Source: JBBPYR01 sp038199755
GTDB lineage: Bacteria > Chloroflexota > Ktedonobacteria > Ktedonobacterales > Ktedonobacteraceae
Direction: 5' to 3'
DNA: 8,489 bases
Assembly (NCBI GenBank): GCA_038199755.1
Contig: JBBPYR010000219.1
Location: forward strand, 1-8,489
Shown here piece after piece: positions 1 to 6,663 of this stretch (within the stretch, counting starts at the first letter, position 1; every line of letters starts with the position of its first letter). The position numbers were made by a program, and so were the translations under genes. A model generated the notes under the pieces. The model saw only the letters and a list, made by a program, of their open reading frames with translations. It was not told the origin of the DNA and ran no database searches.

Positions 1-1
1 A

Positions 2-121
2 GACTACGGCATTTTCCATCTCGCTGAATTTGCCATTTTGACTCATATCCCCATCCGCACCCTCCCTTCTTCTCTCGGCTCTCCACAGGCCATTCTTCAG
101 CACTTTGGCATTAGTCCCTAA
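2..121 (+). CDS. C-terminal end of an unidentified protein (5' part outside the window)
   Basis: An open frame runs from the left edge for 39 codons to a TAA at 119-121. The other two forward frames are closed by stops within about 40 bases. The translation starts DYGIFHLAEFAILTHIP and ends with AILQHFGISP. It reads like a real protein end, with mixed hydrophobic and polar residues and a short final helix. I do not recognise the family. Thirty-nine codons without a stop could arise by chance, so support is moderate. No clear rho-independent terminator follows the stop. The next gene starts 226 bases downstream behind its own strong promoter, so the two are probably separate transcription units. 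Confidence 0.5.
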   Translation, partial: DYGIFHLAEFAILTHIPIRTLPSSLGSPQAILQHFGISP

Positions 122-284
122 ATCTTATATCATAACGTCAATACACCCCACAATAGGAATGCGCCTTCTGGGTCTTCTGGTAGCCCATGACGCATTCTGA
201 TATATTACGGCGTACTCTAGTACTCTCTGACACCATCTCACCTTCGCTTGTGCACATTTAGACACGGTACCTTTAGCCTCTTGC

Positions 285-314
285 TTGACACATAGATGTA
301 TTTGCATCTATAGT
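285..314 (+). promoter_or_regulatory. Sigma-70-type promoter with an operator-like inverted repeat, driving the 348-1853 gene
   Basis: A perfect -35 hexamer TTGACA (285-290) is followed after 18 bp by TATAGT (309-314), five of six matches to the -10 consensus. Transcription should start near 320-322, about 27 bases before the ATG at 348. A perfect 7-bp inverted repeat, ATAGATG (292-298) and CATCTAT (305-311) separated by six bases, fills the spacer and overlaps the -10. That is where a repressor or a MerR-like spacer-binding regulator would sit. The hexamers are seen directly; the operator role is inferred. Confidence 0.7.
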
Positions 315-347
315 TGCGATTATTAGGGGGAAGTTGCAGTACACATC

Positions 348-1853
348 ATGCCAAACTCCATACGTGCTGCAACCTGTTGTTTTTTAGCACATATGGGGCA
401 CCTTCTGCCCTTTGGAGCGACACAAGTGAACAGACAAACTCGCCCAGAGGCAACGACGCATGGGGGAAAGCGTCGTTTGCGTCTACGAATTGGGCATAGC
501 AGCAAGATCGTGAGTAGTGTTGCACTAGCGTTCTGCCTCGCACTACTCTCAATTTCCATACTGAGTGTCCTCGATACCGCTCAAAGAGCGTATGCCAATA
601 GTGAAGCAAGAATAATTCCCACCAGTACGTTTACACCACAGATCAGCAGTCCGCTCACTCAAAGAAGTGGGTCGCTGTCAAGCAAACCACAAACTGCGGC
701 TAATGTAGATGTAGCAGTTGGTCCTATGTTTTGTCTGCCTACTGGGCTTTGTACGCCTACCCCGACACTGACCAATACGCCTACTCCGACACCGACCAAT
801 ACGCCTACCCCGACACCGACCAATACGCCTACCCCGACACCGACCAATACGCCTACTCCGACACCGATTCCAACGCCCACGAATACACCAATTCCGACGG
901 CGACGCCGACGACTGCACCAACACAGGGCGTAACGCCGACTGCAACGAAGGCAGTGCCGACACCGACGCCAAAAGCGGGTGGTGTTGGCGGTCCACCACC
1001 GGGGGGGGTTCCCACACAAAATCCAGGCAAGCCGACACCACCGAGTAATGGTGGCACATCACCCAATAATGGCTCTCCCACCCCGACGCCCGCTGGCGGC
1101 AATGACCAGGGCAACGGTGGGAATGCACAGCCTAATGTCAATGTAAATGGTGACCCTGGCACAACAGGCACCACCACGGACTCTACTGGGCTCATCGTTG
1201 GTGCGTCAGCAGGTGTGGTCCTCTTGCTCATCCTCGCTGGCATTGGTGGCTGGTTGCTCTACAACAAGCGTATGGACGAGCAGGCCAAAAGCAGCATTTC
1301 TCCTGCTTACGGCTCACCATTGCAGCCCGAACAAGGTGGCTGGAACTCCTTCCAGGCAGACGCCGGATTGGGAGGAATAGCCTCCGGTGGTGGCCCTGGT
1401 GCTCCCACCATGATGCAGCAACCGATCTCGTTTGGTATGAATGACAGCATACCAACAACGCCGCCACCCGACTATAACGCGATGCATCAATCAATGACGA
1501 ATGCTGGCTATCATAACGAGGACTTGGCAGCTCATGCTGGCGAGGCAGGCTATCCAGCATACCATAATGAGGGCTTGACAGCTCATGCTGGCGAGGCGAA
1601 CTATCCAGGCTATCATAACGAGGGCATGCCAAATGGTTCTGGCGAAGCTGGCTATCCGGGCTATCATAACGAATATGCCACGATGCAAAGCCATTCACCT
1701 TTAGATGAACAAGCTCTTCTTGGGTATAGCAATGGAGCATTTGGGCAGGTACCTGAAACTCCTTTGCCCACAAATCCCGCAGAAAGCTATCTGGATGAAG
1801 TGATGCAGCAAGCACAAGTTGGTCTCTTTGTACTACCAGACAAAGAGGGATAA
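348..1853 (+). CDS. Type I single-pass surface protein with Thr/Pro-rich stalk and repetitive cytoplasmic tail
   Basis: The 501-aa protein has a clear modular layout. Residues 1-50 are basic and polar (KRRLRLR at 41-47). Residues 54-77 form a hydrophobic helix followed by the signal-peptidase-like site AYA|NS (cleavage after about 83). Residues 135-265 are a Thr/Pro then Gly/Asn/Pro-rich stalk with repeated NTPTPTPT units. Residues 282-305 form a second hydrophobic helix followed by NKR, which predicts the N-terminal part outside and about 195 residues inside. The tail has a four-copy 17-residue repeat (about 387-450) built on YP-G/A-YHNE and HAGEA, and ends with a helix-like segment (ESYLDEVMQQAQVGLF). 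No catalytic domain was found. TPT-type stalks are common in Chloroflexota surface proteins. ATG 348 fits the promoter, but the nearest purine-rich run (AGGGGG, 325-330) lies 17 bases away, which is long. ATG 393 is an alternative that keeps the signal helix. Function is unknown; a surface sensor or scaffold is possible. Confidence 0.85.
   Translation: MPNSIRAATCCFLAHMGHLLPFGATQVNRQTRPEATTHGGKRRLRLRIGHSSKIVSSVALAFCLALLSISILSVLDTAQRAYANSEARIIPTSTFTPQISSPLTQRSGSLSSKPQTAANVDVAVGPMFCLPTGLCTPTPTLTNTPTPTPTNTPTPTPTNTPTPTPTNTPTPTPIPTPTNTPIPTATPTTAPTQGVTPTATKAVPTPTPKAGGVGGPPPGGVPTQNPGKPTPPSNGGTSPNNGSPTPTPAGGNDQGNGGNAQPNVNVNGDPGTTGTTTDSTGLIVGASAGVVLLLILAGIGGWLLYNKRMDEQAKSSISPAYGSPLQPEQGGWNSFQADAGLGGIASGGGPGAPTMMQQPISFGMNDSIPTTPPPDYNAMHQSMTNAGYHNEDLAAHAGEAGYPAYHNEGLTAHAGEANYPGYHNEGMPNGSGEAGYPGYHNEYATMQSHSPLDEQALLGYSNGAFGQVPETPLPTNPAESYLDEVMQQAQVGLFVLPDKEG
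753..866 (+). repeat. 24-bp coding minisatellite (PTPTNTPT units)
   Basis: Four head-to-tail 24-bp units lie at 762-785, 786-809, 810-833 and 834-857, flanked by partial units at 753-761 and 858-866. Units 2 and 3 are identical; unit 4 differs from them at one base and unit 1 at two. The period is exactly eight codons, so copy-number change keeps the frame and only alters stalk length in the surface protein. Near-identity suggests recent expansion by slippage or recombination. Confidence 0.95.
1506..1697 (+). repeat. 51-bp coding tandem repeat (YHNE/HAGEA units) in the cytoplasmic tail
   Basis: Residues 387-450 of the surface protein consist of about four degenerate copies of a 17-residue unit, at residues 387-400 (short), 401-417, 418-434 and 435-450. 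Each carries YHNE, and the first three end in GEA. At DNA level, segments such as ggctatcataacga recur. The copies have diverged much more than the 24-bp stalk repeat, so the tail repeat is older or under selection for sequence. Confidence 0.85.
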
Positions 1854-1867
1854 GCGAGAGACAAAGA

Positions 1868-1905
1868 GGGATGCTGCTCCACCTCGATGGAACAGCATCC
1901 CTTTT
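1868..1905 (+). terminator. Rho-independent terminator after the surface-protein gene, probably bidirectional
   Basis: A 9-bp perfect stem GGGATGCTG (1868-1876) / CAGCATCCC (1893-1901) continues past one C/A mismatch into TCC/GGA and an 8-base loop, followed by TTTTCT. It begins 15 bases after the stop codon. Read on the minus strand, the same stem is followed by the T-rich TCTTTGTCTCT, so it may also end the exporter operon, whose last stop is at 1952. The plus-strand role is well supported; the reverse role is inferred. Confidence 0.9.
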
Positions 1906-1951
1906 CTGCTTGCTTATACTTCTACTCTGCTATACCTCACCCTAGACTCGC

Positions 1952-3256
1952 TTATTCAGTGCGGAGTGCGACAATAGGATCAAGCCGTGAGGCACGCACC
2001 GCTGGATACAAACCAAAGACAACACCAATAGCAGCTGACACAAGAAACGGCGTCAAGATTGAGTTGACCGAAACAATAAAGGGCAGTGAAACCAGCTTTG
2101 TGATGCCAAAGCCAATTAAAAGCCCCAAGATCATACCAATAATGCCACCGACAAGACTGAGTGTTAAAGCTTCTATCAGAAACTGATTCCTGATGTCGCT
2201 ACGGCGTGCGCCAATCGACATGCGAATACCAATCTCCCGTGTGCGTTCGGTGACGGAGACAATCATGATGTTCATGATGCCAATGCCCCCCACCGTCAGC
2301 GAGATAGCGGCAATACCCACTAACAAAAAGGTGAGCGTTTGCGAGAATTGTTGCGCGGTCTGCAAAAGTTGGCTAGAGCTGATGCTTTGGAAGTCATCGG
2401 GGCTACCAACCGGGATACGATGCCTGCGCTCAAGAATAGTCGTTAAGCCCTGCTGTACCGTGTTTACATTATCCGAGCTATCAACCTGCACCTGAATCTG
2501 ATCAACATAGGTTGAATTTTTGAGCCGTGTCAAGGCCGCAGCGAACGGGACAAAGACTACATCATCCTGGCCAAAGGAGCCACCTTTTGACTGTAATACC
2601 CCTACAATCGTAAAAATTTGGTCGCGCACACGAAGTTGCTGGCCAATGGGATCGGCACCAGATGCATCGAACAAACTGTGCATCACGGTTTGGCCAAGTA
2701 ACGCGACGGGTCGCCCTGAAAGATCATCGCTATTACTAAACCATTTTCCCTCAGCTAGGTCCCAACTCTGAATGCTCTGGAAAGCCGTACTGACCCCTTG
2801 TATGCGTGTATTCCAGTTTTGATGTCCATAAATGACTTGTGCGCTCAAGCTAATAACCGGGCTGACACCCGTCACATGGGATATATGCGCAAGTGCCTGC
2901 ATGTCTGATACAGTCAAAGACTGCGTTGTGCCGCTAGCCCCAAACGCCCCACGCGAATTTGCCGAGCCTGGAGAAATAATGATGGTATTAGTACCCAGAC
3001 TGGAGATGCGTCCATTGATGAAGGCACTCGCGCCCTGGGTGAGGGTAAGCGCGGCGATGACGGCAGCCACCCCAATAAAGATACCAAGCGAAGTGAGCAG
3101 AGAACGCAAACGATTCGCCCACAATGCCTCTAAAGCACTACCGAAATTAGCACCAAGCATATTGCCGCGTTGGAAGCCTCGTCCACCGAATTGTGGCAGT
3201 GCCTCTGCAACAGCAGTGTTGGCAGAAGGGGTTTGTTTCATAGGTGGTGTGCCCAC
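1952..3256 (-). CDS. MacB/FtsX-type ABC transporter permease
   Basis: This 434-aa protein is the membrane subunit of a MacB-like exporter. After a polar lead, ALWANRLRSLLTSLGIFIGV (about 44-63) begins TM1 (about 53-75), the typical start of a MacB permease. A periplasmic-core-like external domain of about 230 residues (77-305) follows. The C-terminal FtsX domain has three helices, near 308-333, 365-388 and 400-420. Its cytoplasmic loop, SVTERTREIGIRMSIGARRSDI (split: SVTERTREIGIRM, 334-346; SIGARRSDI, 347-355), is the signature loop that contacts the ATPase. The family tail PAVRASRLDPIVALRTE is also present. The start is a GTG at 3256 with AGGAGA about 8 bases upstream. The ATG at 3241 lacks any such site. 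The GTG overlaps the upstream TAG stop by one base (TAGTG), implying translational coupling. Length and domain order are normal for a MacB-type permease without a fused ATPase. The substrate cannot be read from sequence. Confidence 0.95.
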   Translation of the reverse strand: MGTPPMKQTPSANTAVAEALPQFGGRGFQRGNMLGANFGSALEALWANRLRSLLTSLGIFIGVAAVIAALTLTQGASAFINGRISSLGTNTIIISPGSANSRGAFGASGTTQSLTVSDMQALAHISHVTGVSPVISLSAQVIYGHQNWNTRIQGVSTAFQSIQSWDLAEGKWFSNSDDLSGRPVALLGQTVMHSLFDASGADPIGQQLRVRDQIFTIVGVLQSKGGSFGQDDVVFVPFAAALTRLKNSTYVDQIQVQVDSSDNVNTVQQGLTTILERRHRIPVGSPDDFQSISSSQLLQTAQQFSQTLTFLLVGIAAISLTVGGIGIMNIMIVSVTERTREIGIRMSIGARRSDIRNQFLIEALTLSLVGGIIGMILGLLIGFGITKLVSLPFIVSVNSILTPFLVSAAIGVVFGLYPAVRASRLDPIVALRTE

Positions 3257-4356
3257 TATGATATCTCCTTCACCTGAGTCGGAGTAATACGAGGCTCATT
3301 CTTCGTTGCTCTCGCCATTTGCTCCCATTCTTCCTTGGCAGAGCGCGGAGCAAGAATGGGTTCATCACGCACGACTTGTCCATCGCGGAAAACAACTTGC
3401 CGTTTGGTAAATTGGGCGATATCAGGCTCATGCGTCACCAGCACAATTGTCAGGCCCTGTTCATTCAAGGCTTGTAAGACAGCCATGATCTCGATACTCG
3501 TGCGGCTATCAAGATTGCCAGTCGGCTCGTCGGCGAGGAGCAGGGAAGGGCTATTGACGAGGGCTCGTGCAATAGCTACGCGCTGTTGTTGCCCGCCCGA
3601 AAGTTGCGATGGTTTATGATCCATACGCGCCCCCAAACCGACCAACTGCAACGCTCTCCCAGCACGGCGGTCACGTTCCGACTTGGAATACCCCGCGTAT
3701 ACCATAGGCAGGGCCACATTACTGAGGGCGGTAGCACGATTGAGCAGATTGAACCCTTGAAAGACAAAGCCGATCAAGCGATTGCGTACATCGGCTAACT
3801 CATCATTCGACATGCGACTGACCAGTTTACCGGCCAGCCAATACTCGCCTTGCGTTGGACGATCCAGACAACCCACCATATTCATGAAGGTAGATTTACC
3901 CGAACCGGATGGCCCCATGATAGCAACAAACTCACCCTGACGTACCTCAAGGGAGACCCCCTGCAAGGCATGAACTCGTGTTTGTCCCAACGTATACGTT
4001 TTTACCAGGTTTCGTACTGCAATAACAGTTTTCGCTGCTGCACCAGTCCCGGTGGCACTCTGCACAAGCGGGCTTGAAGGCATTGGCATTGGCATGGTTG
4101 ACTGCTCAGACAGGGAGGCGGATGGCAGCTTAGAAGCTACCATCTCGCGCTGTGTTGGTTGATCGGGTATTTCAAGCGCACCCTGAGTAGTGGGCAAGTC
4201 ACCCGCACCACTACCTGTAGAGCCTGTTGAACCCGCGGGACGTATTGGCTGCGTAGGTTGTTCAGGCTTTTCAGGTTCTACTGGTAGGCCGGAATCGTTG
4301 TTCGCCATATCTAGTCTCTTATCTTTAGAAAGAACTATTTTATGCATGTTACGCAT
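3256..4356 (-). CDS. MacB/LolD-type ABC transporter ATP-binding protein with long disordered N-terminus
   Basis: The 366-aa protein contains a complete nucleotide-binding domain from about residue 110. It shows Walker A GPSGSGKST (148-156), Q-loop VFQ (Gln200), signature LSGGQQQR (252-259), Walker B LLLADEP (272-278), D-loop NLD (281-283) and switch His309. The fold matches the LolD/MacB branch, which powers FtsX-type permeases. Unusually, about 108 residues rich in Pro, Ser, Thr and Gly precede the domain; LolD-like ATPases usually total about 230 residues. A C-terminal extension of about 35 residues follows the domain. The gene starts 6 bases after the adaptor stop. ATG 4356 has only a weak ribosome site (GGGTAG). 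ATG 4308 (MANNDSG, 350 aa) has AAGAGA about 8 bases upstream and is a credible alternative. The substrate is unknown. Confidence 0.95.
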   Translation of the reverse strand: MRNMHKIVLSKDKRLDMANNDSGLPVEPEKPEQPTQPIRPAGSTGSTGSGAGDLPTTQGALEIPDQPTQREMVASKLPSASLSEQSTMPMPMPSSPLVQSATGTGAAAKTVIAVRNLVKTYTLGQTRVHALQGVSLEVRQGEFVAIMGPSGSGKSTFMNMVGCLDRPTQGEYWLAGKLVSRMSNDELADVRNRLIGFVFQGFNLLNRATALSNVALPMVYAGYSKSERDRRAGRALQLVGLGARMDHKPSQLSGGQQQRVAIARALVNSPSLLLADEPTGNLDSRTSIEIMAVLQALNEQGLTIVLVTHEPDIAQFTKRQVVFRDGQVVRDEPILAPRSAKEEWEQMARATKNEPRITPTQVKEIS

Positions 4357-4362
4357 ATTCTA

Positions 4363-6393
4363 CTACCCACGCTGTACACCGACGACGATCACCTCATCAG
4401 CGGTAAGACCTCTTAAAACCTCGTAGGTTGTCTCGTCGGTTAATCCCAACACGACAGGCTTCACGACAAATTGATCACCTGCACGTTCAATAACGTACGC
4501 GGGAATAGGATTATCTGCCGTGATAGCAGGATTTTCGGTTTCCAGCTCATTGAGCATTTGGCGTGCCTGTAACAAAGCTGAACTAGCAACCTGAGTGCTG
4601 ATAATAGCCTTTTGCCCATTCGTGCTTGCAGAAGCAGTACGTGCGAAATTGATTGCTCCGACGGGAATGAGAAGGGTACTCTTGCGCTGTATCACCGTGA
4701 TAGTGATGTTCGCGGTCATACCCGGCAAGAGATTTAAATTGTGTAGATTGGTCATATCAACGTCAACAGTGACAGGATACGTAACCACATTAGAGACCGT
4801 TTGACCATTAGGGGAAATGGCACTGACAGTTCCACGGAAGGCACGATCACCATAGGCACTCACGGTGAATTGCACAGGCTCGCCCACCTTGAGATTTCCC
4901 ACATCGGATTCATTGACGCTTGCCAGCACTTGTAAGGCCGTATCATCGACGATCTGGATGAAGGTCCCCCCACCGCTTGCCGTGGTGGATGCAGAACTGC
5001 TGGAAGTGCCGGGTGTTCCACCGACGGTACCATTGACGGTCGCAACAATACCATCATGAGGTGATGTCAATGTTGCATTTTGCAGATTGTGCTTGGCCGT
5101 AGTTAATTGTGCCAGAGCGGTATTCAATTGGCCTTGCGCGGTCGTGAGTTGGCTCTGCGCACTGGCTTGACTGACAGCGGCATTGGCCTGGGCCGTGGTT
5201 AACTGACTTTGTGCGCTACTCACCTGAGATTGAGCAGTATTATTGCTAGCGGCACCTTGCGTTTGTGAAACGGCTAATTGTTTCTGATCGCTAGTAATTT
5301 TCGCCTGTGCAACCGCGACATTAGTAGTTGCCTGAATTTGTGCGGTGTTCAAAGCTTTCTGATCGCTGGCGACTTTCGCCTGGGCCGCGTCATTATTTGC
5401 CGTTGCCTGGGTGTGAGCTGAGTCCAATGCGCTCTGCGCACTATTCACCTGCGCCTGGGCCGTTGCGACGGTGGAGTTGGCTTGCGCGACGGTCTGTTGG
5501 TATTGCTGTTGCGCCAATTGCACACAATTGGGCGATGGTCCTGGTGTTACCGCTGGTGTTGGATTACAGGCGGCAATAGCATTGAGTTCCTGGGTATGGG
5601 CCAGGTTAATTTGAGCCTGGGCCTGTGTCTGCGCATTTTGCAACGAGGTTTGGGCATTATTCAAGGTTGTTTGAGCTGAGTTAATGGTGGCCTGTGACGT
5701 TGCCTGGGTATTATTCAGATTTGTTTGATCGTTGCTCAAGGCGGTTTGGGCCGAGTCAATACTGGCCTGGGCCGATGCCTGGGTATTCGTCAAACTTGCC
5801 TGATCATTCGTTAATGTTGAGACAGCCGCGTTAATACTGGCCTGCGTTTGCGACAGGATTTTACTGAGTGCTGATTGAGCATTCGTGAAGGTTGTTTGAG
5901 CGGCGGCGACGGTTGCTCCGGTCTGTCCTTGCGTCTTGTCATACGAATTCTGCGTGTCATTATAGGAATTCTGTGCGTTCATTGCAGCTGCCTGTGCCTG
6001 ATCGAGGGCATCCTGTAACGAGGTCTTATCAAGCTTTGCCAGAACTTGGCCTTTTTTTACGGTCTGTCCAACTTTTACGTCGATTTCCGAAATCTTACCG
6101 CTCCCAGAAAAGACAACGTTGTAGACACCACTCTGGATTGGCCCAGTTGCGCTCACCGTAAGCGCGAAATCGCTTTGATAGACTTTTTGATATTGATAGG
6201 TGGTTGTTCGCGAGCCACTGCGCAGTGCAGCAAACACGCTCCCACCCACAAGTACCAGGATTACAAGTCCAGCAATTATAATAAAAGCGGGCCTCCTCCA
6301 CCAGGGGCGACGGGGAGCGGCGACTAAGTCTTCGGCGTCATTATCCGTGAAACTAGGCAAAGATAACATTGGATTGGGTGATTCATTCGACAT
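4363..6393 (-). CDS. HlyD/MacA-family membrane fusion protein with very long 25-residue-repeat coiled-coil hairpin
   Basis: This is the adaptor of the ABC exporter. Numbering uses ATG 6393 (676 aa), preceded by GAGGAG at 6405-6410. Residues 35-58 form one N-terminal membrane helix after the basic PRRPWWRR. Residues 88-122 form the first lipoyl-like half (SGSGKISEIDVKVGQTVKKG). Residues 123-440 are Ala/Gln/Ser/Thr/Asn-rich coiled coil. Residues 441-456 (LTSPHDGIVATVNG) begin the second lipoyl half. A beta-barrel (about 486-570) and a membrane-proximal domain follow, ending EVIVVGVQRG. The coiled coil carries 25-residue repeats at about 160-274 and 312-436, separated by CNPTPAVTPGPSPNC (276-290). 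Each arm is about 150 residues, so a single antiparallel hairpin is the natural model. That is much longer than the MacA hairpin. It is first in an operon with the ATPase and permease. An in-frame start at 6471 would add 26 residues but has no ribosome site. Confidence 0.93.
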   Translation of the reverse strand: MSNESPNPMLSLPSFTDNDAEDLVAAPRRPWWRRPAFIIIAGLVILVLVGGSVFAALRSGSRTTTYQYQKVYQSDFALTVSATGPIQSGVYNVVFSGSGKISEIDVKVGQTVKKGQVLAKLDKTSLQDALDQAQAAAMNAQNSYNDTQNSYDKTQGQTGATVAAAQTTFTNAQSALSKILSQTQASINAAVSTLTNDQASLTNTQASAQASIDSAQTALSNDQTNLNNTQATSQATINSAQTTLNNAQTSLQNAQTQAQAQINLAHTQELNAIAACNPTPAVTPGPSPNCVQLAQQQYQQTVAQANSTVATAQAQVNSAQSALDSAHTQATANNDAAQAKVASDQKALNTAQIQATTNVAVAQAKITSDQKQLAVSQTQGAASNNTAQSQVSSAQSQLTTAQANAAVSQASAQSQLTTAQGQLNTALAQLTTAKHNLQNATLTSPHDGIVATVNGTVGGTPGTSSSSASTTASGGGTFIQIVDDTALQVLASVNESDVGNLKVGEPVQFTVSAYGDRAFRGTVSAISPNGQTVSNVVTYPVTVDVDMTNLHNLNLLPGMTANITITVIQRKSTLLIPVGAINFARTASASTNGQKAIISTQVASSALLQARQMLNELETENPAITADNPIPAYVIERAGDQFVVKPVVLGLTDETTYEVLRGLTADEVIVVGVQRG
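5086..5460 (-). repeat. 75-bp coding repeat array, second coiled-coil arm of the adaptor
   Basis: Adaptor residues 312-436 align as five units of exactly 25 residues (312-336, 337-361, 362-386, 387-411, 412-436). Each starts AQ-A/S-Q/K-V/I/L and continues with xSxQxxL. The period equals that of the other arm across the Cys/Pro loop, as expected if two antiparallel strands must keep matching length and register. Confidence 0.88.
5572..5916 (-). repeat. 75-bp coding repeat array, first coiled-coil arm of the adaptor
   Basis: Adaptor residues 160-274 align as four 25-residue units (160-184, 185-209, 210-234, 235-259) plus a partial fifth (260-274). Shared features per unit are A-S/T-I-N/D near the start, AQTxLxN in the middle and a closing TQA-like segment. 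Twenty-five residues equals 7+7+11, a period compatible with continuous, nearly straight coiled coil. The units are diverged at DNA level, so this is an old expansion. Confidence 0.85.
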
Positions 6394-6499
6394 ACAAGGA
6401 TTTTCTCCTCTTCCGACAAAATAGTAGTGATATAGGCAAATATAAAAAGAAAACACGTTTATTAGCCACACATATACATAATCCCCACGTACACGCCCT

Positions 6500-6552
6500 A
6501 GTATACATCTCTTCTATAGAAAAGTCACTGAGAAATTGTAAAAAAATTGTAA
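6500..6552 (-). promoter_or_regulatory. Candidate promoter and activator site for the exporter operon
   Basis: Reading the minus strand, GTGACT (6528-6523, four of six to TTGACA) is followed by a 17-bp spacer and TATACT (6505-6500, five of six to TATAAT). The expected start near 6493 gives a leader of about 100 bases before ATG 6393. Just upstream of the -35 lie two perfect copies of TTACAATTT (6552-6544 and 6541-6533) at an 11-bp period. This is the geometry of OmpR/PhoB-class response-regulator sites and resembles the TT(A/T/C)ACA units known for Bacillus PhoP. An overlapping alternative promoter is TTTACA (6542-6537)-18-TATAGA (6518-6513). Function is inferred. Confidence 0.5.
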
Positions 6553-6663
6553 GTACTATTCCTCATCTGTTGTCTCCCTGCCTCAGCCTTGATTGTACTG
6601 ATGCTGAGCCTACATAGTTTAGCGAAAACACCCGATTAGAAGAGAGACGCAACAAAATCTATC

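Noticed and set aside
762..857. Short regular repeats considered as a CRISPR array
   Set aside because: The units are directly adjacent with no spacers, and they are in frame within a coding sequence.
731..1048. Plus-strand frame reading YAYPDTDQ repeats
   Set aside because: It is a shifted reading of the same 24-bp repeat with no start signal or sensible domain.
659..1243. Long minus-strand open frame with Val/Gly repeats across the stalk region
   Set aside because: It is the antisense image of the Thr/Pro repeat DNA. The plus frame has a signal peptide, membrane helix, promoter and terminator; this one has only low-complexity sequence.
1228..1815. 195-codon minus-strand open frame opposite the tail repeats
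   Set aside because: It lies wholly opposite the better supported surface-protein gene, shows no recognisable domain and only mirrors its repeats.
2832..3287. 151-codon plus-strand open frame opposite the permease
   Set aside because: It is the antisense image of a clearly recognised MacB-type permease, with no features of its own.
6394..6471. Upstream in-frame start that would lengthen the adaptor by 26 residues
   Set aside because: There is no ribosome site before it and the added segment would place a second hydrophobic stretch ahead of the normal anchor. ATG 6393 has GAGGAG upstream.
6369..6617. 82-codon plus-strand open frame in the divergent intergenic region
   Set aside because: It starts inside the adaptor gene on the opposite strand, overlaps the operon promoter, and has no domain or ribosome site.
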